DNA of 64,000 nt from an uncultured Bacteroidales bacterium (GTDB lineage Bacteria; Bacteroidota; Bacteroidia; Bacteroidales; Muribaculaceae): the NCBI GenBank assembly GCA_902768435.1, contig CACXLJ010000002.1, positions 67,448-131,447 on the forward strand, written 5' to 3'. A program made the position numbers and the translations under genes. Numbering within the stretch: the stretch's first letter is position 1; each line of letters starts with the position of its first letter. The notes beneath the pieces are model-generated. The model searched no databases, was not told the origin of the DNA, and saw nothing but the letters and a program-made list of their open reading frames with translations. Of this stretch, positions 36,501 through 43,506 are shown in pieces.

Positions 36501-37119
36501 TATGTTCAGCGGCTGCACAAACCTCACCTCGGTCAACTTCTCAGGCTGGAACACCGCCAAAGTTATCAACATGAGCGATATGTTCCAAAATTGCGGAAGC
36601 CTCACCTCGGTCGATGTCTCGGGGTTCAACACCGAGAATGTCGAAGAAATGACCGGGATGTTTTCCTACTGCACAGGCCTAACCACACTCGACCTATCGG
36701 GGTTCAATACCGAGAAGGTCGAATATATTTACAATATGTTTAGGGACTGTTCAAGTCTGACCACCATCTATGGTGGCACTGGGTGGAACACCGGTAGTAT
36801 TCCCTATTCAGAATCTATGTTCAAGGGCTGCACCTCACTGGTGGGCGGCATGGGCACCACCTACAATCCGGGCCACATTGACAAGGAATATGCCCGCATC
36901 GATGGCGGCCCCGACTGCCCGGGCTACTTTACCGAGAAACCTGCTGGCAAGCCAGGCGATGTGAACGGCGACGGCGAGGTGGATGTGCGCGACATCACTG
37001 CCCTGATCGATGTTATCATGAACTCGATAAGCGACAACCCGCGTGCCGATGTGAATGGTGACGGCGATATTGATGTGCGCGACATCACCGCCCTCATCGA
37101 CATCATCATGAACAGCTGA
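33556..37119 (+). CDS. Exported DUF285-repeat/dockerin surface protein
   Basis: 1187 residues. A signal peptide (MKKILFILFTLLTAMTAWA) precedes a ~350-residue N-terminal region with no family I recognise, then an Ig-like segment (~375-470). Two Flg_new/InlB-type repeats follow (~468-620, each ending in YTANW). Sixteen 26-residue DUF285/BspA_LRR repeats occupy ~686-1103, pattern TxNVxxMxxMFxxCxxLxSxDxSGxN, each with a Cys at position 14. The dockerin-like tail (~1132-1187) is nearly identical in DNA to those of the two upstream genes, although the rest is unrelated to them. It is last in the array and followed by a terminator. Confidence 0.85.
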   Translation: MKKILFILFTLLTAMTAWASTFSVDTVGNNFIITRNGSGNETVYYRTVSLSAFAGVNYTERTGELIFTGDEAQKTIPVSETPCTVNSYNDWSMMYFIQTGLARTYRFELLDGNGSLLAYKNRDMPFPSSHQFIDTYLNKSVTDLVYFNDDGDIKSGEGNKYIDEAPFYRDPGEGWVKVTDAGYGQGLYGFKAGIASSVSYIPNYFAEKVLGMKVYATVYFTQKEENDGYQYIQIIETDYNHYDDIDPDGAVNDPDISTYKACFELSKNGVTTSEHYQFFPHRYDYENKEAEVDANLSHYEFDYDNSYLWQQKFNSNAERPSTTGSLVFKPYNNHFYVRFDAAGNYDDNWYFKNIRARMALVDQNAPYRIDNCKVSGGKHCKGNTIYVSVPFNEMVKASSSTTLNTTWGTLTYVAGNGSNVLTFCGTISTSASGKFTVNSYGGGTITDLAGNLLTDEISHAFGINLDINTYSISYDLAGGHMQSGQSNPTSYTDASAAITLNQPVRDGYSFKGWTGSNGNTPQPNVTIPAGTVGNLNYTANWELVTYNITYNLNGGSLPAGQSNPNTYTIETPTFTLNNPTKPGFDFEGWTGSNGSTPQTTVSVSQGRWGDISYTANWRVSRYTFNSSTGALSLNWGEFNKDNKWGDDVPASAVTSVTATSQVSFTDDCTGLFLGFINCTSFDLNNVNTSAVTNMKYLFASCKKLTTLDLSGWDTGNVTNMEGMFIYCNSLDSLNVSGLNTQNVENMYEMFYLCKNLKNLDLSGWDTGNVTDMGYLFCSCSSLSSIDVSGFNTENVISMLGMFANCTGLSSIDVSGLNTKNVKKMNGMFSGCSGLTSLDLSGFNTEKVEDINEMFANCTGLTSIDFTGWNTANLTDMGYLFQHCTSMTSFDLSVFNTQNVEIMSGMFCGCTGLDSIDVTVLNTENVIYMGAMLSGCTGLTTINFSGLNTKNVIDLSDMFHNCTGLTSLDLSGFNTQNVEYVDFMFSGCTNLTSVNFSGWNTAKVINMSDMFQNCGSLTSVDVSGFNTENVEEMTGMFSYCTGLTTLDLSGFNTEKVEYIYNMFRDCSSLTTIYGGTGWNTGSIPYSESMFKGCTSLVGGMGTTYNPGHIDKEYARIDGGPDCPGYFTEKPAGKPGDVNGDGEVDVRDITALIDVIMNSISDNPRADVNGDGDIDVRDITALIDIIMNS

Positions 37120-37146
37120 TGTCAATAAAGTAAATAGTTAAATAGT

Positions 37147-37184
37147 AGAGCAGGTGCTGTTGTTGCGCCTGCTCTGCTTGTTTT
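37147..37184 (+). terminator. Rho-independent terminator of the LRR/dockerin array
   Basis: Perfect 8-bp arms AGAGCAGG (37147-37154) and CCTGCTCT (37168-37175) are followed by GCTTGTTTT. It lies 27 bp after the stop codon of the third array gene. Confidence 0.75.
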
Positions 37185-37196
37185 AAATGCGTTTTT

Positions 37197-37530
37197 GGGG
37201 ATTGAATATCCCTGGCCCTGCCACGGGCTATTCAATCAAAAAAAGAGGAGAGCGTCGATAACTAAAAAGTAAATGACTGGAATTATTTGTTGGGATTGAA
37301 TATCCCTCGCCCTGCCACGGGCTATTCAATCAAAAAAAGAGGAGAGCGTTGATAACTATCAGAGATTGGTGGTTTATCATAGGTTTTTTGGGATTGAATA
37401 TCCCTGGCCCTGCCACGGGCTATTCAATCAAAAAAAGAGGAGAGCGTTGATACTATCAGAGATTGGTGGTTTATCATAGGTTTTTTGGGATTGAATATCC
37501 CTGGCCCTGCCACGGGCTATTCAATCAAAA
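37197..37530. repeat. Four-copy tandem hairpin repeat, period 94-98 bp
   Basis: Each copy has 9-bp arms GATTGAATA and TATTCAATC enclosing a nested GCCC...GGGC stem. Copies lie at 37200-37237, 37294-37331, 37392-37429 and 37489-37526. The inter-copy DNA is also repeated: all three intervals begin with A-rich DNA plus GAGGAGAGCG, and the last two are almost identical. It is therefore a tandem array of a ~97-bp unit, not a CRISPR. After the fourth copy, the flank CTCTCCTC is the reverse complement of GAGGAGAG. It lies just downstream of tRNA-Arg. There is no coding capacity. Confidence 0.85.
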
Positions 37531-37553
37531 TATCTCTCCTCGCTATTTTTTTG

Positions 37554-37627
37554 TGATTCCGTTGGGATTCGAACCCAAGACCCACAGCTTAGAAGGCTGT
37601 TGCTCTATCCAGCTGAGCTACGGAACC
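37554..37627 (-). tRNA. tRNA-Arg (anticodon UCU)
   Basis: On the minus strand a complete 74-nt cloverleaf begins GGTTCCGTAGCTCAG and ends with CGGAATC plus discriminator A. The seven-pair acceptor stem has one G-T pair. The anticodon loop reads CTTCTAA, giving UCU for AGA codons. The T arm contains GGTTCGAACC. The 3' CCA is not encoded. Confidence 0.93.
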
Positions 37628-37783
37628 AGATTCCTTGCATTTGGCTGTTATCGTGACAGATAACACTCCAAACCAAGCATCTTACTGAAAAAGCGTTGCA
37701 AAGTTAATACTTTTTCGTCACTTGACCAAAAATAAATAGTGACCAAGTGAAAAAACGCCCTTGATTCAATGTTTTCAAACCTG

Positions 37784-38080
37784 TCAGGTGAACTGGCTGA
37801 GGGTGGCTGTGAGGGTAGCGGCGTCCTGTACGCCAGCACCGCGCCACACCACTTCGCCATTCTTGAAAATCATGAGCGTGGGCACTGCCTGAATGCGATA
37901 CTGCATGGCCAGGTCCTCGGCCTGTTCCACATCGATTTTAATGAGGGTGGCCCTGTCGCCAACTTTGGCTTTCACATCTTCAAGAATGGGGTGCATCATT
38001 TTGCAAGGACCACACCAAGTGGCGAAGAAATCGACCAGAACGGGCTTGTTGCCCGCGATGAGTTGCTGAAAATTGTTCAT
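37784..38080 (-). CDS. trxA: Thioredoxin
   Basis: 98 residues from MNNFQQLIAG; a GTG codon three positions upstream is less likely. It has the canonical active site WCGPC (22-26) and the cis-proline loop AVPTLMIF (~73). It is a cytoplasmic disulfide reductase. Its upstream region and first ~32 codons are duplicated at 41434-41567 as a fragment, bracketing the ECF sigma cassette. It converges on no neighbour and precedes tRNA-Arg by ~155 bp on the same strand. Confidence 0.93.
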   Translation of the reverse strand: MNNFQQLIAGNKPVLVDFFATWCGPCKMMHPILEDVKAKVGDRATLIKIDVEQAEDLAMQYRIQAVPTLMIFKNGEVVWRGAGVQDAATLTATLSQFT

Positions 38081-38223
38081 AGTTATCACTGTTTTAATGT
38101 TTTGCCTTGCAACATAGCAAAAAGCGTTCCAAACACCATAGTCAAACTCCCCAAACTTGTAAATTCTATGGAGTCAGGGACATCAGGACCATGAATGGTT
38201 TGTTCTTTATGATGCTTATGGTT

Positions 38224-39462
38224 TCAATCTATCAGTAGCAGTTCTTGTCGTTTGTATGAGATGAGTAGCTTTTGTTTGGCAAGTATCTCGCAGCCGAATA
38301 GACCGTCAATTCCTTTACTCTCTTTTAGACGAGACACGTCAGAGAAAGCGGTTTGCTGTTTTTTGAATGTTCGCCCGCCGAACGTAAGAGTTGTTTTGCC
38401 CTTTGTTATCGAAGCTCGTCCATCACCATAGCCAGTGAGGTGGGTTTTCTTGATACCCTTAACTGTGGATGGATGCAGTTGGGGCCAATCACTGGTGAGC
38501 AGGTTGTTTTGCGCTCCGCTGTCGAAAGCAAGCACAACGGGTACTCCACCCACTTGGCAGTTGAAGGTCAACAAATGCCCCTTTTTTACGCCTTTCACCG
38601 ACTGGCAGCGGTAGCCCTCGTTCAGTAGCCATTGATGCGTGGTGTCTGGACTTAGCAGCACTATCTCGTTGCCTTTGAAGTCGAACAGCACGTCAAAACC
38701 CTTATAGTAACTCTGTCCCAAGATGCCATGCACCGCCAAACCGACGGTTTCCAGATTGCTTAAGTCGGATGTCATTATGTCCGTCTCGCTAAGCGTGATA
38801 CCACCCATATCCATCGATTTAACATGGTGCATACCGCTGACTGTACCTGTGCCGACTGCACCGTGGCCACCACTTCCCATCACCTGACCACTGATGTTGT
38901 GGTCAAAATACTTGCTGTTGAGAATGACACCGGGCGCACCTGTGTCAAAGAACATATTACACGGTTTACTATCGATAGTGACAGTAACTATGGGCAACCC
39001 GTCATGACGATGAATGGGCACTCGCACCATTTTCACTTCGGGCATTGCCTTGGCTGTAGGGTTTGCTTTTTGTAATGAGACTTTTCCTGGTAGCAAGTTG
39101 GCTTCAAGCACCAAATTATCGTCACTAAAAATGATTGTTGCCTCCGATGTGGAACTGTCGGGCTTTGTTATGGTATAACGTAGCGTCAGTACCGAGCTGT
39201 CCTGTTCGCTGTCCAACAGATTCCAACTCGATATGGCGGGCATTTGAGTAATAATCTGTTTAAGCACCTTGGTAGCCATCGGCTGTTTGATGGTAGAATA
39301 ATGAAAATCGGGTGCCAATAGTTCGTCAATACCCTCAGGCAGATGATTCTTTGCGGCAGTCAGGATGTGTTCTGCTTTCGGTTGGCATATGCGAGCGTCT
39401 TGGGCCTGTCCCGCCATTGCAACGAGGGCAAGCCCAAGCGTGATGATTGATTTTTTTATCAT
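38224..39462 (-). CDS. Exported two-domain retropepsin-like aspartic protease
   Basis: 412 residues from MIKKSIITLGLALVAMAGQA, which is a good signal peptide; an upstream in-frame start at 39513 would overlap the preceding gene. A helical/beta region (~25-140) is followed by two clan AA protease halves, each with its own active-site motif: FFDTGAPGVIL (Asp173) and LAFDSGAQNNLL (Asp314). A flap-like GHGAVGTGTVSG follows the first. This is a pepsin-like tandem of retropepsin lobes rather than a homodimer. The periplasmic location and the placement after an anti-sigma gene suggest a role in signalling or envelope protein processing (inference). Confidence 0.82.
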   Translation of the reverse strand: MIKKSIITLGLALVAMAGQAQDARICQPKAEHILTAAKNHLPEGIDELLAPDFHYSTIKQPMATKVLKQIITQMPAISSWNLLDSEQDSSVLTLRYTITKPDSSTSEATIIFSDDNLVLEANLLPGKVSLQKANPTAKAMPEVKMVRVPIHRHDGLPIVTVTIDSKPCNMFFDTGAPGVILNSKYFDHNISGQVMGSGGHGAVGTGTVSGMHHVKSMDMGGITLSETDIMTSDLSNLETVGLAVHGILGQSYYKGFDVLFDFKGNEIVLLSPDTTHQWLLNEGYRCQSVKGVKKGHLLTFNCQVGGVPVVLAFDSGAQNNLLTSDWPQLHPSTVKGIKKTHLTGYGDGRASITKGKTTLTFGGRTFKKQQTAFSDVSRLKESKGIDGLFGCEILAKQKLLISYKRQELLLID

Positions 39463-39482
39463 TAAGAGAGAAGTTATGAGGA

Positions 39483-39989
39483 TTACTTTTTTGTCGTGAT
39501 TAGAATGACACATGTGGGGGCTATCTGTGATGTCTTTATATATTCATCAGCGAACTTTTTGAAGTCATGATTTTCCTTGTCTTTGATAACCGTTATTGAA
39601 TCTAATTTAGATGTTGACATTGATAGAATTTCAAAATAAGGAACAATTCGACCATTCAGCACATAAATAATCTCATCCGATTCAGTGCGAATGACATTAG
39701 TGGTGACTCCGGGGGTGACGGATTCATCAGAGCTGATGGCCTTTGATGTTGAAAGTACTTTTACACTCTTGACTTCCTTCTCGCTCGTCATGTCGGAAGT
39801 GATAATAGAGTGAAGGTTGTGTTCAGGGGTGATGGTCCAGCTGATGATAGTCTTGCCTTCCAACTGTGAACCATCAAAGTTCTTGACATGCTTGCCATCA
39901 ATTACGTAGACGGCCTTTTTCGTTTCCTGTGCACCAATAGTTGCCACAGAGAATACTGCCACAAGCAGTAAAAGAATCGTTTTTTTCAT
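39483..39989 (-). CDS. Small exported protein with TonB-plug-like motifs
   Basis: 168 residues with a signal peptide (MKKTILLLLVAVFSVATIGA). Two segments resemble the start of TonB-receptor plug domains (VYVIDGKHVKNFDGSQL and IIYVLNGRIVPYFEILSM). The end, LDSITVIKDKENHDF...PTCVILITTKK, matches the plug pattern I.sItVlKd...gvvlItTK. No beta-barrel follows, so it is not a receptor. Such stand-alone plug-like proteins may act as signalling partners or baits (inference). It sits 11 bp after the anti-sigma gene and 20 bp before the protease gene. It is AT-rich. Confidence 0.65.
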   Translation of the reverse strand: MKKTILLLLVAVFSVATIGAQETKKAVYVIDGKHVKNFDGSQLEGKTIISWTITPEHNLHSIITSDMTSEKEVKSVKVLSTSKAISSDESVTPGVTTNVIRTESDEIIYVLNGRIVPYFEILSMSTSKLDSITVIKDKENHDFKKFADEYIKTSQIAPTCVILITTKK

Positions 39990-40000
39990 TTTTAAAATAT

Positions 40001-40801
40001 TTATAAGTTAATAGCTTGAGATTTTTTTAATTCTAAAGAAGTGCCGTCAGAGCTGCGTTTAAGCATATAAGTTCCCGATGATTCATTCGAGTTCGTGGTT
40101 TTTATAATAAAACCATCATTATTTGAAGATGCGGTGATGATAAAATCATTCGTTTCCATCACTGAAAGAATATGAATGGTTTCCAGTAATTCAGAAGTGC
40201 TGATGTCTTGAACATTAGAAGTTCCCAACAGAACATCTTTCTGTTCAATGGTTTTGTGATTGTGTGCCGAAGCGTCAGTTTTAGCAAAAATGGCAGGTTC
40301 TTCTGTCAGCTTTTGTGCTCTCTTATGCACCTTTTGAGTAGCTTTATCTGTAATAAAAGCTTTCTTGTCAATGATTTCTGCTGTATCTTCATCATTGTGT
40401 TCTCGAACAGACATTATATCTGTGTTCGTTGGTATGACCTTGGCAACTTTGGGTTGTTCTTCTACTTTGTCTGTTTGGAGGCTTGGCAGCAACATCACGG
40501 CGCATATCACGGCTGCAGCAGCCGTTGCAATCCATCGCATGGCAACAATAAAGTTCCGTTTGTGGTAACTTTTTTGTATCAACCGATCGAACTCGTCGGC
40601 TTTATCTGTCGAAACAGATGGTCTACCTATGAGAATAGAGGATTGAAGCAAAAGCAGAACATCTTTCTCCTCGGCGGTGAGAAGCATGTCGGTGTTGCTG
40701 ATATAATCAGCCAACATGCTTTCTTCCTCTAATGTCGTCTCAGCGTTCAGATAGCGTCTGACGAGATTCTGGCGTGCCTTTTCGTCGTTGAGATTTATCA
40801 T
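40001..40801 (-). CDS. Transmembrane anti-sigma factor candidate
   Basis: 266 residues. The start at 40801 is chosen because its ATG overlaps the sigma-factor stop as ATGA. A cytoplasmic N-terminal region (NLVRRYLNAETTLEEESMLADYISN) looks like the zinc-less anti-sigma N-domain of Bacteroidota. One membrane helix (FIVAMRWIATAAAAVICAVMLLP, ~84-106) and a low-complexity periplasmic part follow. Gene order and coupling to an ECF sigma gene support the call; sequence similarity alone is weak. A FecR-type regulator is less likely because the FecR domain is not visible. Confidence 0.7.
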   Translation of the reverse strand: MINLNDEKARQNLVRRYLNAETTLEEESMLADYISNTDMLLTAEEKDVLLLLQSSILIGRPSVSTDKADEFDRLIQKSYHKRNFIVAMRWIATAAAAVICAVMLLPSLQTDKVEEQPKVAKVIPTNTDIMSVREHNDEDTAEIIDKKAFITDKATQKVHKRAQKLTEEPAIFAKTDASAHNHKTIEQKDVLLGTSNVQDISTSELLETIHILSVMETNDFIITASSNNDGFIIKTTNSNESSGTYMLKRSSDGTSLELKKSQAINL

Positions 40802-41307
40802 TTCTTGTTCCTCCCTATCTTTAAGAGTTCCATCATTTTCTTTCTTGCTGTACAAATCATCGTCTTTGTGCTGGCTTCCGTCGTTCCGCATGCAGTGGCA
40901 ATCTCAGCCATTGACATCCCTTCGCTGCGCATCAATAGCATTCTTCGCTGCGTCGCGGACAACTTGCCAAGAGCCATGATTAGGCGTTTCTTTGCATCAT
41001 TTGCTATAAGACTTTGGTCTGTATGTATTTGAGAATCCAAATAGAGACATTCGTCTAATTTGTCATGTACGGTTCCTGCTCGCTTCATAATGTCAATACA
41101 GACATTCTTGGCTATCAACATCGCAAAAGCTTCTGGCTTCTGATGGCCATCCAATTTTGTCCTTTGCTGCCACAAGCGTAATATGGTTTCCTGTACGGCA
41201 TCTTCAGCTTCATACGCCAATTCTCTACAGTCGAAGAACTGGGCGCACAACTTTATGAGTTGAGGTCGAAGCGACATTACTATATGTTGAAAGTTTATCT
41301 GTTCCAT
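40798..41307 (-). CDS. ECF-type RNA polymerase sigma factor
   Basis: 169 residues. Sigma region 2 (~10-75: LIKLCAQFFDCRELAYEAEDAVQETILRLWQQR) has the DAVQETILRLW core-binding helix. Region 4 (~110-160: LSATQRRMLLMRSEGMSMAEIATACGTTEASTKTMICTARKKM) ends in a -35-recognition HTH. No region 3 is present, as expected for ECF sigmas. It heads a four-gene AT-rich cassette (sigma, anti-sigma, plug-like, protease). No perfect promoter box precedes it; ECF sigmas often autoregulate from their own promoter type. Confidence 0.9.
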   Translation of the reverse strand: MEQINFQHIVMSLRPQLIKLCAQFFDCRELAYEAEDAVQETILRLWQQRTKLDGHQKPEAFAMLIAKNVCIDIMKRAGTVHDKLDECLYLDSQIHTDQSLIANDAKKRLIMALGKLSATQRRMLLMRSEGMSMAEIATACGTTEASTKTMICTARKKMMELLKIGRNKK

Positions 41308-41433
41308 TTTGCGATGTTCTACTATAATAACGATCGAAACCGAAAATGGTAAACTGAAAAATTAAAAGACCACGCTATCATGCTTGATAACGCAGCCTTT
41401 AGAGGTCGTTCTTTATCCTATAGGGTTATAAAC

Positions 41434-41567
41434 TCATTTTGCAAGGACCACACCAGGTGGCGTAGAAATCGACCAGAACGGGCTTGTCGCCCGCGATAAG
41501 TTTCTGAAAATTGTTCATAGTTATCACAATTTTAATGTTTTGCCTGGTAATTTGGCAAAAACTGTTC
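41434..41567 (-). pseudogene. Truncated duplicate of the thioredoxin promoter/5' region
   Basis: This segment is ~85-90% identical by eye to 37996-38130. It contains the leader and the first ~32 codons of a thioredoxin, through WCGPCKM. The frame then runs into two unrelated codons and a stop (~41426). The C-terminal two thirds are missing, so it cannot fold as a thioredoxin. Together with intact trxA it forms direct repeats flanking ~3.3 kb. The remaining gap 41308-41433 holds only AT-rich sequence. Confidence 0.85.
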
Positions 41568-41614
41568 CAAGTGCGTTTTACACACCTCAAAGACTGACAA
41601 AATGACAATTCTTT

Positions 41615-43471
41615 TTACTGCTTGGTCACGGGGTCGTGTGCAAAGGTGACGGTGATGGTATAGGATGCATTCGCCTTCAACTTGCTTGAGAACCTCACTA
41701 CCTGATAACCCTTGTTTTTATGCTCATAGTCGGTGGGCGGGGTGGCATCGGCAATCTCGCAGGTGACAGGCGCATTGAAGTCCATCTTGATGCGCATGGT
41801 CTTCTTGCCTTTCTCAAGGAGCACTTCCTTGTCGGACACTTTAGTGGCCACGGCCGATGTCATCAGGTTCCATGTCATGGTGGTGGCATCGTCGGTGGTG
41901 ATGTTGTCGGTAATCACCACCTCGCTCTTGTTCTTCAAGGCATAAGTGCGTGTGTAGCTGTGAATCTGCATGCCATAGACCGGCTTCAGGTTGGCTGTGA
42001 CCCGCATGTCCATGGGATCGTCGGCCGTGTCGATGAAGGTGGCAGTGCCGTTGGTCACCTGCCTAGCCTGGTCGAAGGTGACCAGGTTGTGGCTGTTGGG
42101 GTTATAGCGATACACATCCCAGCGGGTAGACTTCTGCGAGAAATCCCACACACCCACTTTTCTCTTTTCAAGGTTATAATAGTTCTCAATACCCAGGTCG
42201 GCAGCCCAAGTCACACCTTGCGACTCGATGATGAAACTGCCTGCATCCATGTGACCATGCGAAATCGAAGGTCGGCCGAGTTTCACGCCCAGGTACATGG
42301 CATTGTCGGCCCATGCCGAGCGCATGGCGGCCACGGGATTGCTGCCACCACCCACATACATGAGTTTTTCGGGCACCGGTGTTTTGGCGGTCGCAACCGT
42401 AGAGCCCCACAGCAGAATGGTGGGTGCCAAACGATTAGACTTCAAGTGCGTGACGCCTTTTCGTTTCAGCAACTTGATTTCGTTGTAGAGCAGCGTGGAG
42501 TCACCCGTCTGCTTGAAAAACCAGAACTTGACAGGCAACACACTGGCATTTTGATCGTTATCGCTATAGTTAAAGGCCTTGATCGAGGGGGTGAACATGT
42601 TGAGATGATAGTCACCCGATTTCATGAATCCTGGCGATTGGATCAGTCCGTAGTCGGTGCCAAGCGCCCGCTGGAGTGCCTCAATGAGCAGCACGGTGAA
42701 GTCGGTGGCATATTCCCAATACATGGTACCCTCGGGATAGACGCCGTCGGGGGCGTACTCTTTCATGGCTATGGGAACATTCTGCAAGGCTCTGTTGACC
42801 ACCTGCGCCGCCTCGTTGCGGTCGTTTTCCCAGACCGCCAGTGCGCCAAACACCAGTCCCGCATGGCAAACAGGATTCCAGTTGTTCGACACCTTGTTGA
42901 AGGTCTTCTCGTTCTGCGGTACAAACGACGGTTCAAGTCCCTTCTCGATGATGGCATTGCGAATGGTCTTACGCTCACGGTTGCTCCACTTGTCATAAAC
43001 CCAGTCATAGGCAATGGCCACGCCCAGGGTCATTTCGGCCACATCGAGGTAATGCGCCGGATTCCAGTCGCTGAAGCGGCAAGCGGCAAGCACCTCCTTC
43101 TTGAGATGACGCAGCACCTCCTCCTTGCCAGTGGTGCGATAAACATAACTCAATATAAAAATCCTGCGCAGGTATTCTCGCGAGACCGTGAGCAAGCGGC
43201 GACCGGTGAGTTCACGGGCCTGAGGCTCAAGCTCGATGATGGCATCGGCCTCGCGCTCAAGCATCGACTGCATTTGCCTCCAGTATCTGTCGGCCTTGAT
43301 GTTGTTGAGCAGTGCCTGTTCCTCGCCCTTGAGTAGCAGCAGGCGCGGATGTGACGGCAATTTCACATTGGCCGAAACCCTATCAGGAGCCTGAGCGGCG
43401 GCAGTAGCAGCGCCCGCAACCATCATCAAAATCGCTATCGTTGCTGTGAGAAAAACTCGTTTCATTGTCAT
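41615..43471 (-). CDS. Heparinase II/III-family protein, probable polysaccharide lyase or glycan-binding enzyme
   Basis: 618 residues. A signal peptide (VFLTATIAILMMVAGAATAAAQA) precedes an (alpha/alpha) toroid-type N-terminal half (~35-345) and a beta-sandwich half. The Heparinase_II/III hallmark is SISHGHMDAGSFIIESQGVTWAADLGIENYY (~405-435), with the His/Asp cluster and the Tyr-rich loop. The family cleaves uronic-acid glycans by beta-elimination; the actual substrate is not readable. No SusC/SusD or other polysaccharide-utilisation genes are adjacent, which is unusual for such enzymes in Bacteroidota. Confidence 0.82.
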   Translation of the reverse strand: MTMKRVFLTATIAILMMVAGAATAAAQAPDRVSANVKLPSHPRLLLLKGEEQALLNNIKADRYWRQMQSMLEREADAIIELEPQARELTGRRLLTVSREYLRRIFILSYVYRTTGKEEVLRHLKKEVLAACRFSDWNPAHYLDVAEMTLGVAIAYDWVYDKWSNRERKTIRNAIIEKGLEPSFVPQNEKTFNKVSNNWNPVCHAGLVFGALAVWENDRNEAAQVVNRALQNVPIAMKEYAPDGVYPEGTMYWEYATDFTVLLIEALQRALGTDYGLIQSPGFMKSGDYHLNMFTPSIKAFNYSDNDQNASVLPVKFWFFKQTGDSTLLYNEIKLLKRKGVTHLKSNRLAPTILLWGSTVATAKTPVPEKLMYVGGGSNPVAAMRSAWADNAMYLGVKLGRPSISHGHMDAGSFIIESQGVTWAADLGIENYYNLEKRKVGVWDFSQKSTRWDVYRYNPNSHNLVTFDQARQVTNGTATFIDTADDPMDMRVTANLKPVYGMQIHSYTRTYALKNKSEVVITDNITTDDATTMTWNLMTSAVATKVSDKEVLLEKGKKTMRIKMDFNAPVTCEIADATPPTDYEHKNKGYQVVRFSSKLKANASYTITVTFAHDPVTKQ

Positions 43472-43506
43472 AGTTATGCGTTTTGTTTGTTATAAATCAT
43501 TGATAA

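Noticed and set aside
37197..37530. CRISPR array
   Set aside because: Repeats are regular, but the intervals between them are themselves repeated (the last two almost identical) and the unit is ~97 bp; no cas genes are nearby.
41426..41608. Functional mini-thioredoxin
   Set aside because: It has WCGPC but lacks the cis-Pro loop and most of the fold, and DNA identity to trxA shows it is a duplicated fragment.
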